Positions 12,938-24,900 of a stretch of 64,000 nt of DNA are shown in pieces (position 1 is the first letter of the stretch; each line of letters opens with the position of its first letter). The position numbers were made by a program, and so were the translations under genes. Below the pieces are notes generated by a model that saw only the letters and a program-made list of their open reading frames with translations, had not been told where the DNA came from and did not search any database. Origin of the DNA: Aldrovandia affinis (taxonomy: Eukaryota > Chordata > Actinopteri > Notacanthiformes > Halosauridae); contig JAINUG010000229.1 of assembly GCA_029706075.1 (NCBI GenBank), forward strand, positions 372,501 to 436,500, given 5' to 3'.

Positions 12938-13170
12938 TTAACATTGACATTTTAGGCATTTAGCAGACGCTCTTATCCAGAGCGACTTACATAGTTTACA
13001 TTTCTTTACATACAATCCATTCATACAGCTGGATATTTTACTGGAGCAATTCAGGTTAAGTACCTTTAGCTCAAGGGTACAACAGCAGATGTCCCACCTG
13101 GGAATTGAACCAGCAACCTCTGAGTTACAAGCCCAGTTCCCCCTAACCATTACACTACATGCCGCCCAAG
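12938..13170 (-). mobile_element. tRNA-derived V-SINE-like element
   Basis: On the minus strand: a tRNA-like head with box B (GGTTCAATTCCC), a central block containing AAAGGTACTTAACCTGAATT, and the L2-type tail GTCGCTCTGGATAAGAGCGT. It inserts at the head end of another SINE (12608-12937). Confidence 0.82.
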
Positions 13171-13334
13171 CATCAGACGTTGAAACCACAAGGCCACGCG
13201 GGAGGCCCCACATATCCACTTTGACCAATCAGTGGGCTTGCACTCTGTTCCTGGTGAGTAGGTGTCCTTTCTTCTGATTTTACATAATTAGTCACTGAAA
13301 GTCCCTAGCATGCTACCAGGGGCCATTCTACGAT

Positions 13335-13560
13335 TTGACCTTTAGAATGTGAGATACACACATGCAAAGCACAAGCCTACATTTTTAAATTAATTTACTG
13401 TTACATTCCCCCAAAACAAAAACACCACAATGATGGTCGCTCTCAAAATTTAAATACCCTCTCTCTCTCTCTCTATCTGTGGTATTTTAAAAATAGATAT
13501 TAAGTAAAAATGTTTTTTAGAAAAGAATGACTAAACATTTTCAGGGGGGCTGAGATGAAA
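13335..13560. repeat. dispersed repeat, copy 1
   Basis: This 225-bp segment (GTGAGATACACACATGCAAA, CCACAATGATGGTCGC, TAGATATTAAGTAAAAATG) is repeated in the opposite orientation at 57836-58060. The family is unknown to me; a piece (GATATTAAGTAAAAATG) also occurs at 62553. Confidence 0.7.
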
Positions 13561-13592
13561 GACAGGGAGGCGAAGGCGCTTCACAAAGTGAA

Positions 13593-13815
13593 GGCAGTGT
13601 GTAGTGTAATGGTTAGGGGGCTGGGCTTGTAACTAAGAGGTTGCAGGTTCAATCCCCAGGTGGGACACTGTCGTTGTACCCTTGAGCTAAAGGTACTTAA
13701 CCTGAATTGCTTCAGTAAAAATATCCAGCTGTATAAATGGATTGTATGTAAAGAAATGTAAACTGTGAGTCGCTCTGGATAAGAGCGTCTGCTAAATGCC
13801 TGTAAGGTAAGGTAA
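13593..13815 (+). mobile_element. tRNA-derived V-SINE-like element
   Basis: This is a full-length copy with head (GTAGTGTAATGGTTAGG, box B GGTTCAATCCC), central block and L2-type tail. It is the best preserved of the five copies here. Confidence 0.84.
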
Positions 13816-13935
13816 CTGAATGAGGTGACATGGATGACACTTCCTCTACTCCTTTATCTATGCAATTCACCACAACACAGGGCAAAGTGAAATTGCACTA
13901 GTGGAGACACCGTGTGCTTGCAGGCTGGGATGGAT

Positions 13936-14306
13936 TCATTCATTCATTCATTCATTCATTCATTATCTTCCTGGTCAGGGTCACAGGGGGGCTGGAGCCT
14001 ATCCCAGCATGCATTGGGGCGAGAGGCAGGAATACACCCTGGACAGGTCGCCAATCCATCGCAGGGCACACACACCATTCACTCACACACTCATACCTAC
14101 AGGGCAATTTAGACTCTCCAATTAGCCCCTAACGTGCATGTCTTTGGACTGTGGGAGGAAACCGGAGTACCCGGAGGAAACCCACGCGGACACAGGGAGA
14201 ACATGCAAACTCCACACAGAAAGGCCCCCCCCCGGCCAGGATTCGAACCCGGCACCTTTTTGCTGGGCGGCGACAGCGCTATCCACTGCACCACTGTGCC
14301 ACCCCA
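13936..14306 (-). mobile_element. tRNA-derived SINE, family C, with (TTCA)n tail
   Basis: The minus strand has a tRNA-like head (GTGGTGCAGTGGATAGCGCT, box B GGTTCGAATCC), the body GGGTACTCCGGTTTCCTCCC and an (ATGA)n tail at 13936-13963. It reads open in several frames by chance. Confidence 0.8.
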
Positions 14307-14486
14307 CTGGGATGGATTATAATTCTCAAATTCTGGGAGGCACCTGATTGGCCAGAGGTTGGGGGTTAGCCTGACAACTGAAACTTTGCCTCTCCTGACT
14401 ATGTAGCGCTATGGCGAATTACGCCTAGCGCTGTGGAGCTCCCAGTCACAGCAAACACTGGCATGGTTCAGAATTAGATTTGGCCA

Positions 14487-14640
14487 GGGCCTATATGTAC
14501 AAAGATTCTAAGAGTAGGAGTGCTGATCTAGGATCAGGTTTCCCCCTGTCCATGTCCTAACCATATCCATTATGAGCTAAAAGGCCAAACTGATCCTAGA
14601 TCAGCACTCCTACTCTTAGAATCTTTGTACATACGGGCCC
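14487..14640. mobile_element. MITE, near-perfect palindrome
   Basis: Arms of about 55 bp (GGGCC, GTACAAAGATTCTAAGAGTA, GGAGTGCTGATCTAGGATCA) are repeated in inverse near 14592-14640. No coding content. No clear target duplication. Confidence 0.75.
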
Positions 14641-15303
14641 AGATTTACAGAATGTTTTTGAAAATGAGTCTTAACAGCGCTGCCAACTGTCACGCATTGA
14701 GGCTCACGCAATTTACACCCATTACACGCGCTCTGGCGCCAACACCTGTACAGTTTCACACCTGGCGCATTTCTACGTGACTGCGGCTTCCATCTGCTTC
14801 GGGTGACCGAATGTCACAGATTTTGTAAATGTGTCCATGGCAACATCGGTAATATACGAAAAACACGCCTCTTAGAAGAAAATTTACCCTCGACAATATT
14901 CCCTTCCCCCCCCTTGAACAATGTAATCTAAAAAGTGTGTCTACAGTCAAATCTCACTCTTTGAGTCACCGCTCGAAGTTGGCAGTTCTGTCTGAAAGAT
15001 TTAATGTATAAAAAAGCATAATCAACACATGCTTTATATACAGTATATATATATATAATATGCTTTATATATGTGTATAAAATGAGGAACACAACAATAT
15101 GCTTTAAAGATGCAGTTGGTTGGCGTTTTATTGCTGTGTTGAAATGTAAGATTAAAGTTTAAGATGTTCTGAAATGCTGTGTTGCCCTTTTAAATGGTCA
15201 GAGGCCTATCCTCCCAACGCCCCAGGGCGGGCAATATAACTCAAATCACTGCGTCTGATTGTTTACTTCTGACTTTATTTCCGTTTAATGTATTAAACAA
15301 ACT

Positions 15304-15618
15304 TTATGAGACGCATGTGGTGGAAAAAACTATAACTTGCTGGATTGTACAACTTTCCTTTAACGTCCCATGCCATTCGAATGAAACACTTTCAAGTGTA
15401 GAGCACAAAACACAGTGTGAATGCAGTTTGTTTTTTACATAATTTTGAACATATTCAAATTCCCGTATGTTGGAAAATGCTACAATTAAAAGGAAACACA
15501 ACAGTATTTCAACAGCGAAGAAGGCAAGGTCAACATCAACCATTACTCGATGGTACTGAGTGATCGTCTTCACCCCCACGTTGAAGCGCATCTTTCCTGC
15601 AGAGGAAGATGCGTCCAT
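15304..15618 (-). other. unrecognised 104-codon open frame
   Basis: It starts MDASSSAGKMRFNVGVKTIT and has one hydrophobic stretch (LAFFAVEILLCFLLIVAFS) that could cross a membrane. No family is recognised and it borders an L2 fragment. It may be chance or a fragment of a gene. Confidence 0.2.
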
Positions 15619-15649
15619 TTGCAGGGCAGTGGTAGTCGCCCAGGTAACG

Positions 15650-15985
15650 GTGACATTTACATTTACATTTTAAGCATTTAGCAAACGCTCTTATCCAGAG
15701 CGACTTACAAGATGTCTATTAATACATGGTAAGATTAATAATTGTTCGCGCAAGAGGTCAGTGCAGTAATACAGTGATAGACATCATTGTTGGCAGCTGC
15801 ACACCATACCTGTAACACTGGGAAGGAAAAGGCCCGTAGAATTGTTTAAGGTTTTTTTAGAAAGTTTTAAACATGGATACATAATTACGAGAAGCAGTAT
15901 TAAACATGTAAGCAGTGGTGATGACAAGTAGTTAAATGTCCAGATTTCAGTGGTAGTGGAGTCTGAAGAGGTGTGAGAGGGGAAG
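15650..15985 (-). mobile_element. L2-like LINE 3' terminus
   Basis: The left end is the conserved tail GCTCTTATCCAGAGCGACTT. The right end is the CCTCTTCAGACTCCACTACC block on the minus strand. Confidence 0.72.
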
Positions 15986-16245
15986 TGATCGAGGCAGTGC
16001 CATGTCAGAGGTGGTACAAATAGAAGACAAGCTGCGAGCCGCAGACGTAATCTTAGACGCAATCTTAGAAGATTAAGATAGCGAGAGTAGAGGGCAATTT
16101 CATTTTTAGTAGAAGATGCAAATGAATATGTGAAGATGACACTGATGTGACTGAAACAGAGCAAAAAAAATGTAACACTAAAAATGCACACTGAATATGA
16201 TTAGTGTAGCATAGTATGGGACTTTCCAGAGTAGCTAAGTATATA

Positions 16246-16246
16246 T

Positions 16247-16280
<34 letters not shown>

Positions 16281-16298
16281 GATTATGATTATGATTAT
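16246..16298. repeat. (ATT)n microsatellite
   Basis: ATT triplets passing into ATTATG units, next to a SINE head. Confidence 0.93.
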
Positions 16299-16455
16299 TT
16301 GCGGTGGTGCAGTGGATAGCACTGTCGCCGCACAGCAAGAAGGTCTCGGGTTCGAATCCAGGCCGGGGGCCTTTCTGTGTGGAGTTTGCATGTTCTCCCC
16401 GTGTCCGCGTGGGTTTCCTCCGGGTACTTCGGTCTCCTCCCACAGTTGGGCTGAG
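16295..16455 (+). mobile_element. SINE family C head fragment
   Basis: Head GCGGTGGTGCAGTGGATAGC, box B GGTTCGAATCC and the first part of the body. It follows an (ATT)n run (16246-16295). Confidence 0.76.
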
Positions 16456-16794
16456 AGGATTGTGGGTAGAGCGGGGGCCCCTATGAGGAAACCAACATGA
16501 ATCATCCCCCCCCCCCTCGGATACTGACCACAAACCGCAGTAGCCCCCCACACACACACCAGAGAGTATGGATGCAGGAGCACCAGATCAGTCCAAGGTT
16601 TCACTGAATTTGAGTAAAAACTGAAAGATTAAATTCAAAACAGCACACCGCCACGATGCTTCAGGATGACAATGTCCTCTATATATGAGGAGATTAATTT
16701 GCACAGAAAGCTCGGTCACTCTTATGCAATTTACACGACCAGTTCCTGCATATGTTGGACTGTTGCTTTGATTGAGCCATTCTGAGAATTTCCT

Positions 16795-16855
16795 TTGTGT
16801 GTGTGTGTGTGTGTGTGTGTGAGTATGCGTGTGTGTGTGTGTGTGTGTGTGGGCG
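16795..16855. repeat. (TG)n microsatellite
   Basis: Two TG blocks split by AGTATGCG. Confidence 0.92.
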
Positions 16856-17224
16856 GGGGAGTTAGGGTTGGGGAGGGTATATGTAAGCCTATATAATAAT
16901 GCCTATAGGCTTGCATATAAGCCACCATTTTGTTGAGAATATGTAAACCAGAGGAGGGAAACTCAAAAGCATTTACTTCCAAAATGAGGAAATCTTGTAC
17001 ATTTGATTTATTTCAGAGTATCTGGTTAGGGAGGGTTTTCCCCCCATTGTATTCCTCCCAGCAGTCATTCCCCCAGTGGGGCGGAGAATGAGCAACACAT
17101 GTCTGGCCTCCACCTTGTCCGTTTCTCTCCTCCAGGAAGAGGAACAAAACCCTAGAGAACATTTCGTGAGGTGCTGATTTTAGTAAGCTGGAGAAATGAC
17201 AGCAGCGTGTTTGAGTCTGAAACT

Positions 17225-17432
17225 AAAAACTAACTCACCGTGAAGCACGTAAGGGTGTCTCCAGGAAGGGGGTCGGTGAGTTCCGTCTCGAAGGAGGCGG
17301 ATCATCGTCGGCCTCGGAGAGTAGCTTGCCCCGTAGAGACGGGTGGCAAGTTCATGGGGGGGAGGGTTAATCGAAATAAATAGAGGGTATAATTGGCTTC
17401 CAAATTGGGGAGAAAAACAATACAATATTCCT
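17225..17432 (+). mobile_element. SINE family A 3' half
   Basis: It runs from GTGAAGCACGTAAGGGTGTC to GGCTTCCAAATTGGGGAGAA; the tRNA head is absent. Confidence 0.7.
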
Positions 17433-17497
17433 ATGAATGTTCCCCCTCCCCCTCGAGGGACGTCGATCAGACTACGCTACTCTGGTGTTACTCGTAA

Positions 17498-17695
17498 CTA
17501 TAATAATTTAATCATTTAGCCGACACTTATCCAGAGTGCTACTTTTTCTTCTTTTCTTTTACATACAATCAATTTATACAGCTAGATATTTGCTGAAGCA
17601 ATTCAAGTTAAGTGTCTTGCTCAAGGGTACAACGGCAGTGCCCCACCTGGGAATAGAACCTGCAACAGAATGACCAAGCCCAGCTCTCTATCCAC
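17498..17695 (-). mobile_element. V-SINE-like element, diverged
   Basis: Tail, central block and part of the head are present with many substitutions, so it is older than the other copies. Confidence 0.7.
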
Positions 17696-17844
17696 GTGTA
17701 AATAATCACTGAGTTGTACCATTTCTATTGTTGTATCCCCCCTTCTTGCTTTTCCAATTGTGTTCTCCTCCCTTTGGTTGTTCTTGTTGCTCAGATTTTG
17801 TGTGCGTAACGGAGTTGGTTCTGCTTGCAGTTTCAAATGGAGGA

Positions 17845-18190
17845 TCACATTCTATATTTACATTCTACTAAGCATTTAGCAGACGCTCTTATCCAGAGCA
17901 ACTTACAAGATGTGCATAAATATATGGTAGGAACAATCATAGTTCGGGCAAGAGATCAGTGCAGTAATACAGCGATAGACATCATTGCAGGCAGCTGCGT
18001 ACCATACCTGTAACACTGGGAAGGAAAAGGTTAGTAATTATTATTATTTTTATTTTTTATTGAGTAAGCAGGGATACAAAATGTTGAGCAAGTAGGCAGT
18101 GGTGATGACAATTAGCTAGATGTACAGAATTCAGTGGTAGTGGAGTCTGAAAAGGTGGGTTTTGAGTCTCTTGCGGAGGATTGCAAGTGA
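17845..18190 (-). mobile_element. L2-like LINE 3' terminus
   Basis: It has the same organisation as 15650-15985. On the minus strand it begins CTTGCAATCCTCCGCAAGAG, which encodes the C-terminal [10 protein letters not shown] motif. Confidence 0.74.
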
Positions 18191-18657
18191 TTCAGGGTTT
18201 TAGGAGCGTGTTAAAGAGGAGCAGGCCTGCGGAGAGCAGAACAGCCTGCGGGAGAGCGCGTTAAAGAGGGAGCAGGCCTGCGGAGGAGAGTGTGTTAAAG
18301 AGGGAGGGGAGTGTGTTAAAGAGGGAGCAGGCCTGCAGAGGAGAGCGCGTTAAAGAGGGAGGAAAGAGGGAGCAGGCCTGCAGAGGAGAGCGCGTTAAAG
18401 AGGAGGCAGGCCTGCGGAGGAGAGCGTGTTAAAGAGGGAGCAGGCCTGCAGAGGAGAGCGCGGAGAGCAGGCCTGCGGAAGAGTGTTAAAGAGCAGGCCT
18501 GCAGAGGAGAGCGGTTAAAGAGGGAGCGGCCTGCGGAAAGAGGTGTTAAGAGGGAGCAGGCCTGCAGAGGAGAGCGCGTTAAAGAGGAGAGCAGGCCTGC
18601 GGAGGAGAGCGTGTTAAAGAGGGAGCAGGCCTGCAGAGGAGAGCGCGTTAAAGACTC
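18190..18657. repeat. about 34-bp minisatellite, irregular
   Basis: Units built on GAGCAGGCCTGCAGAGGAGA and GCGCGTTAAAGAGG, with many deletions, so unit length varies. Confidence 0.88.
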
Positions 18658-18954
18658 TTAGGCTGGCCGCCTTATTCCCCCCCGAGTTTCCCAGAAACGG
18701 CCGGACCGTGGCCCCATCCAGCCAGCTCATTGTTCTTGTGCAGCACAGGAAGCAGATGCAGAGAGACAATAGGAAACATCTGTGTGCCGAGTGTCTGGGG
18801 CTCTGACAGCCTCACGCCATCCCCGCGGTTTAACCCTTCTCCGCCCGACCAATGGGGCGCCACCTCTGATGTCACATGATTGCACAAGCGCATTTGACCC
18901 CCAAGCACATTATTCCTTATTGTAGGGCCACATGTAGCAGTGTAAGAGTATCTT

Positions 18955-19165
18955 AGTCTTATCTGTACATTGAACTAATTGTCATCACCACTGCCTACAT
19001 GTTTAATACTGCTTTTCGTAATATGTGTCCTTCTTCAAAAGTTTCTCAAAAGAAAAAATCTAATAACCTTTTCTTCCCTGTGTTACAGGTATGGTGTGCA
19101 GCTGCCAACAATGATGTCTATCACTGTATTACTGCACTGATCTCTTGCACTGACCATGTAAAAAA
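18955..19165 (+). mobile_element. L2-like LINE 3' region fragment
   Basis: It matches the 3' untranslated part of the other copies (CATCACCACTGCCTACATGT to ACTGCACTGATCTCTTGCAC) but lacks the terminal tail. Confidence 0.65.
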
Positions 19166-19791
19166 AAAAAAGTTTAAATCACACCTTTCACCCCCTCGGC
19201 GGGGGGGCTCTGGCGTTGGTTGTCACGGCTGCGGTACAGAGTCAGAGCGAGAGCGATGACTCAGTCGGGTTTCTTGTCAGGGAGCGAAAGCGCAGTAACA
19301 GTGACAAGGGGAGGAGCCTGCTTGATGGCCAGGCCTGAAACGACATCCGCAGGGGGCCACTGGTGACTCACCAGCGCGACTAACTCACAATCTTCTCCTT
19401 CCATTTGTGCCCGGGTTCGACTTCACCGACTTAGTACTTATTTTTTTTAAAGGGAGCAGAATCTCCAAACAGCCGGACAGACAGCAGTGCAGTCTGAGCT
19501 GGAGAATACGCGCCAAGCGACATTCCTGGTGTGACGCATGCACCCGGTAACGAGGGGCTCTGTGGTCGACGCTCGTCGCTAGCTGTCTTAGTGCCAAAAT
19601 ATACTTCACTTCAACATGCGTCCGCCTATGTGTACCCAACGCGAGCAGCATTGTTCACATACTCCACTGCGCACTTTGTGTCTGTCTGGAGGTTTAAAAG
19701 CCATGTCCACTAGGGGGCAGGTCAGAACTGTGGGGCCGAAACAAAGTTGTCTCTGACCGGCATACTTCGACAACTACTTCCGATTCTGCAC
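19166..19791. other. no gene seen
   Basis: GC-richer unique sequence; open frames near 19385-19713 overlap on both strands and are not recognised. Confidence 0.35.
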
Positions 19792-19905
19792 ATTCTATAT
19801 TTACATTCTACTAAGCATTTAGTAGACGCTCTTATCCAGAGCGACTTACAAGATGTGCATTAATACATGGTAGGAACAATCATAGTTTGCGCAAGAAATC
19901 AGCAC
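19792..19905 (-). mobile_element. L2-like tail fragment
   Basis: It carries the conserved tail (GCTCTTATCCAGAGCGACTT) followed by about 60 bp of L2-type 3' untranslated sequence. Confidence 0.65.
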
Positions 19906-20299
19906 AAGGTTGTTTTGATGTATATCTTGACAAGACGGCAGAAACAGCGCCAACATGTACATCCGGATGCAACCATGTGTTGTCTTTTTTTCCAAATTAA
20001 GACCGCAGGACATGCGTGGCAGCCATCTTGCGTACATGGACGTGTATTTAAAGTGAGGTATATTTAGGCCTTTAGGGGCGCCCCAGTGTGCTGGCCTGTT
20101 TGTCCTCTCTCAGTACCAACGCCAGTAGCAACACCTCTATTAATAAAGCAGGCGACAGAAAACTTATTTCAGGGGAAAAACGGGATCGACATGGTCAAAC
20201 CGTCCGTGGCTCCTTCCTATCGCTGAGCTCCTCGATTGTTCCCACTTCCCCCCGAGACGGACAGAGAGGAACGTCAGGGAACAAACGATAAAGACTGGA

Positions 20300-20525
20300 G
20301 ATCTCGCACTGGTCACAACAATGACATTTTTGTATAGAATTGCACAATAAATAAACTATATATTTATCATTATCTGCCCCATTGTATATTTTGTATTCTT
20401 GTATTTGATCTTGTAAATCTCTTATTGTTACTGATACTGCATTGTTGTGGAGTTCTGCACTCACTCATTCTTATACTTGTGTAATTGTGACATGACAACA
20501 AACTTGATTTGATTCGATTTGATTT
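20300..20525 (+). mobile_element. retroelement 3' end with (TTTGA)n tail
   Basis: AT-rich untranslated sequence ends in AACTTGATTTGATTCGATTT, a slipped pentamer tail as in the LINEs at 36054 and 58757. Confidence 0.5.
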
Positions 20526-20672
20526 GAGATCCCTTTTGGCTACGGAGGTGAGGAAAAAAATCGAAATAAAAAGATAATGGGGTCAAGGTCAACTTGCTTT
20601 ATTAGATACATTTTTATTCAATGAAATGATAATCAACAATTTATATCACATTCGCGTGACGATGCTCTAGTT

Positions 20673-20933
20673 CAGGGGTGTCCAAACTTTTTCCACTGAG
20701 GGCCAAATACAGAAAAATATACAAAAGGCTGGGCCACTATTAGAGCGCTCCATTTTCTGTCAACGGGGGTGCTACGCGAAAAATGAGAAGTTCGTTTATT
20801 TCGAGTGTTCAATGAAACGGGTGGCTCCACTAGTGGTGAAACTAAGAATTACAACTCAGTCAAGTGCAAGTTTCATGCGCGGGCCATATTCCTTATATTG
20901 GAATGGGGGGACCGGTTAGTTTGGACACCCCTG
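20673..20933. mobile_element. hAT-type non-autonomous element
   Basis: Ends CAGGGGTGTCCAAACT and AGTTTGGACACCCCTG are inverted. An 8-bp duplication CTCTAGTT lies at 20665-20672 and 20934-20941. No transposase. Confidence 0.88.
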
Positions 20934-21099
20934 CTCTAGTTCTTTGCAGGTTTGGTATATGTCGCCCTCTAGTGGTAAATAAAAAAGAAATAAAACTTTT
21001 TGTTCAATAGCGAGAGGGGTTCGGTTTTGACAAGTTCAACCCTTAACAAGCCGACAATTCGATTTTTTATAATATTTTATTTTTATTTTTTAATTTATA

Positions 21100-21475
21100 G
21101 TTTGTCATTTTTCCCCGTTTTTCTCCCAATTTGGTTGCCAATTATCCCCTCTATTTATCTCAATTCACCCTCCCCCACGAGTCCACCGCCCGTCCTCTGG
21201 GTAAGGAGACCATTTTTCCCGGGCCGGTAGATCCGCCTCCTCCGAGACGGAACCCAACCACGGACGCCCTTCTTGCTCCTCGACGAACTCGAGCCGGCTC
21301 ACCCTCCCCTCCCCCTGGGGCGGACAGCCAAACGCCGCCCCCGATCGGGGCTGATGACCAGGGCGCCGGTCTGGTAGAGACGGGTTTTGAACCGCGTCCC
21401 TGACAGGCAGCGCACACCGTATCCGACCAGCCAAGATAAGGTGCGTTAGACCGCTACGCTATCCACCGCCCCCAA
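21100..21475 (-). mobile_element. SINE family A, full length
   Basis: On the minus strand it has head (GATAGCGTAGCGGTCTAACG), box B, GC-rich body and TTGGGAGAAAAACGGGG end. It lies about 285 bp beyond the receptor stop codon. Confidence 0.8.
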
Positions 21476-21760
21476 TGTCCCCTTTTAGCACGCCCACATC
21501 AATGCCCGAAATCAGAACAGGGGGGGCCCAAGAGTGGCACAGAACCACACAGGGGGGGGACTTTCAAAATGTAATACATTTGAAAAGATGTGATTGACAA
21601 CCTAATAACCTATCGAGAGCCAGATGAAGTAGAGTGGCACCCAGGGTGGCCAACCAAATTTCTGTGGGGGCAGGTGCCCCCCCTCAGGCCCCTCCCTGGA
21701 CACACCCCTGCCCAGAATGCCCCCTGGTGCGGAAAAGCACACCGCAGACCAGTTCCTCCC

Positions 21761-21925
21761 TCAGTGGCCCGTCACCAGGCTGTACAGGGCATGTTCGTCT
21801 GCCTCCGGTGGCAGGTCGGAGAACTGCACCGTGCAGTACTCCCCCGTGGAGTCGTCCACCTGGGTGAAACTCACAGTGCTGTAGAGCATCATCTCGTCAT
21901 ACACGTGCTCAGGGCCCTCTTCATC
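21761..21925 (-). CDS. receptor exon 6: cytoplasmic tyrosine tail
   Basis: The acceptor TTCCTCAG is followed by a phase-0 exon of 54 codons plus TGA. It encodes four tyrosines in the contexts [18 protein letters not shown] and ALYSLV and ends LVTGH. Acidic residues between the tyrosines are typical of signalling tails. Confidence 0.88.
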   Translation of the reverse strand, partial: DEEGPEHVYDEMMLYSTVSFTQVDDSTGEYCTVQFSDLPPEADEHALYSLVTGH

Positions 21926-24900
21926 CTGAGGAACACATCGCACTGTCAACTAGCGCTTTCAGCAGCCATGCCAGCCTGGGTCCTCCTTAAAAATCACATT
22001 TATTCCACGTTTTTATCCCAATTTAGTAGCCAATTCAACCCTCTATTTATTTTAGATTCCTCCTCCCTTCCTCCTTTAGGAACACCCTTACTGCTCCTCG
22101 GTGAGCTTGTGCCGGCTCTCCCTCCCCCCCCCCCCTGCCCCCGATCAGGGCTCCTGGCCAGAGTCGGACTGATGTGCTCGTCGAACTAGGACAGTGTCTT
22201 AACAGGACCGTGGGGCTCATCCACACACTAGAACAGTGTCTTAACAGGATGCAGACCGTGGGGCTCATCCACACACTAGAACAGCGTCTTAACAGGATGC
22301 AGACCGTGGGGCTCATCCACACACTAGAACAGCGTCTTAACAGGATGCAGACCGTGGGGCTCATCCACGCACTAGAACAGTGTCTTAACAGGGTGCAGAC
22401 CATGGGGCTCATCCACACACTAGAACAGTGTCTTAACAGGATGCAGACTGTGGGGCTCATCTACACACTAGAACAGTGTCTTAACAGGATGCAGACCGTG
22501 GGGCTCATCCACACACTAGAACAGTGTCTTAACAGGATGCAGACCATGGGGCTCATCCACACACTAGAACAGTGTCTTAACAGGGTGCAGACCGTGGGGC
22601 TCATCCACACACTAGAACAGTGTCTTAACAGGATGCAGACCGTGGGCTCATCCACACACTAGAACAGTGTCTTAACACTGTGGCTCATCTACACACTAGA
22701 ACAGTGTCTTAACAGGATGCAGACCGTGGGGCTCATCCACACACTAGAACAGTGTCTTAACAGGGTGCAGACCATGGGGCTCATCCACACACTAGAACAG
22801 TGTCTTAACAGGGTGCAGACCGGGGGCTCATCCACACACTAGAACAGTGTCTTAACAGGATGCAGACCGTGGGGCTCATCCACACACTAGAACAGTGTCT
22901 TAACATGATGCAGACTGTGGGGCTCATCTACACACTAGAACAGTGTCTTAACAGGATGCAGACCGTGGGGCTCATCCACACACTAGAACAGTGTCTTAAC
23001 AGGGTGCAGACCATGGGGCTCATCCACACACTAGAACAGTGTCTTAACAGGGTGCAGACCGTGGGGCTCATCCACACTAGAACAGTGTCTTAACAGGATG
23101 CAGACCGTGGGGCTCATCCACACACTAGAACAGTGTCTTAACAGGATGTAGACCGTGGGGCTCATCCACACACTAGAACAGTGTCTTAACAGCGTGCAGA
23201 CCGTGGGGCTCATCCACACACTAGAACAGTGTCTTAACAGGATGCAGACCGTGGGGCTCATCCACACACTAGAACAGTGTCTTAACAGGATGCAGACTGT
23301 GGGGCTCATCTACACACTAGAACAGTGTCTTAACAGGATGCAGACCGTGGGGCTCATCCACACACTAGAACAGTGTCTTAACAGGTGCAGACCATGGGGC
23401 TCATCCACACACTAGAACAGTGTCTTAACAGGGTGCAGACCGTGGGCTCATCCACACACTAGAACAGTGTCTTAACAGGATGCAGACCGTGGGGGCTCAT
23501 CCACACACTAGAACAGTGTCTTAACAGGATGCAGACTGTGGGGCTCATCTACACACTAGAACAGTGTCTTAACAGGATGCAGACCGTGGGGCTCATCCAC
23601 ACACTAGAACAGTGTCTTAACAGGGTGCAGACCATGAAGCTCATCCACACACTAGAACAGTGTCTTAACAGGGTGCAGACCGTGGGGCTCATCCACACAC
23701 TAGAACAGTGTCTTAACAGGATGCAGACCATGGGGCTCATCCACACACTAGAACAGTGTCTTAACAGGGTGCAGACCGTGGGGCTCATCCACACACTAGA
23801 ACAGTGTCTTAACAGGATGCAGACCGTGGGGCTCATACACACACTAGAACAGTGCCTTAACAGGATTAGCCACAAAAGCTATTTTGGCTCTTTAAAAACG
23901 TTACAATTTGGCAATGGCTGCATCGCTATGCAATTTAGAGTAATTCTAGTTCAGTTAGACACCACATGTTTTAACAAATTAACAAGTAGTGGCTTGTGAT
24001 ATAGCCTGTCACTGCTGTTAGAATACCCGCCTGTGTATCTCAGTAATGGATCAATCAAACTAGTGATTACCTTTTCCCTCCAGTTAGCAATTGATTTTAT
24101 TCACCAAAGATCTTAATTCCTTTTCCATGTTTCTCTATCAGTTGCAGTGTGTGACTGTTTCTTGTTCCTTGCCATGGTGAATATAATTTCAGGATATGAG
24201 AATGTGACATTGCAGGTAGGACGCCACTGACCTGTGCCATGTCTGCTGGGGCAGTTATGGCTGCTGCTTTTAAAGCTACAGGGGAACAAACAGGAAGCAG
24301 TGGTTAAATGCAGTGCAGATGTTATTTTAAATTTGTTTTTCTACCAATTCAGTGGCCAACAGCCAAACGCCGCCCCCAATCGGGGCTGAGGACTATCAGT
24401 GCGATCTCTTGGCCGGGCAAGCAGAGATGTGGTTATTCTAGATAATGGCTCTACGCCAGGGGTCACCAACACAGTGCCCACGGGCACCAGGTTGCCCCCA
24501 AGGACCACATGAGTCGCCCGCAGGCCTGTTCTAAAAAATTTGTTAAAAGGGTTTGTCAGTGGCTAGTGAAAATGGGACATTTTTCCTATGAAATGTAGTA
24601 GAAGTGATCATCTGAAAATTTAAACAATTGCTGAGATTAATAGAAATAAAGTGTTGAATATTGATATTATCTGTTTCCCACCTTGTTAAGTCATTGTTGA
24701 TAATTATTGTGAGAAATCATTAACGTGATCAGTGTCTTCACATAGATGAGTATCATTTATCATTAATAATAATATATAACTAAAGGCAAACTGAGCAAAT
24801 TAGTTATTTCAGAAGAGTGTATCAAACTGGTAGCCCTTCGTATGACTCAGCACCCATAAAGTAGCTCTCAGTTTCAAAAAGGTTGGTGACCCCTGGTCTA

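Noticed and set aside
14109-14369. Five overlapping short frames on both strands.
   Set aside because: All lie in one tRNA-derived SINE (family C) and have no gene context.
22047-23999. Similar repeat-protein frames in the larger array, and a superficial likeness to a CRISPR array.
   Set aside because: The units are contiguous with no unique spacers, the host is a vertebrate, and the array lies in an intron of an assembled gene.
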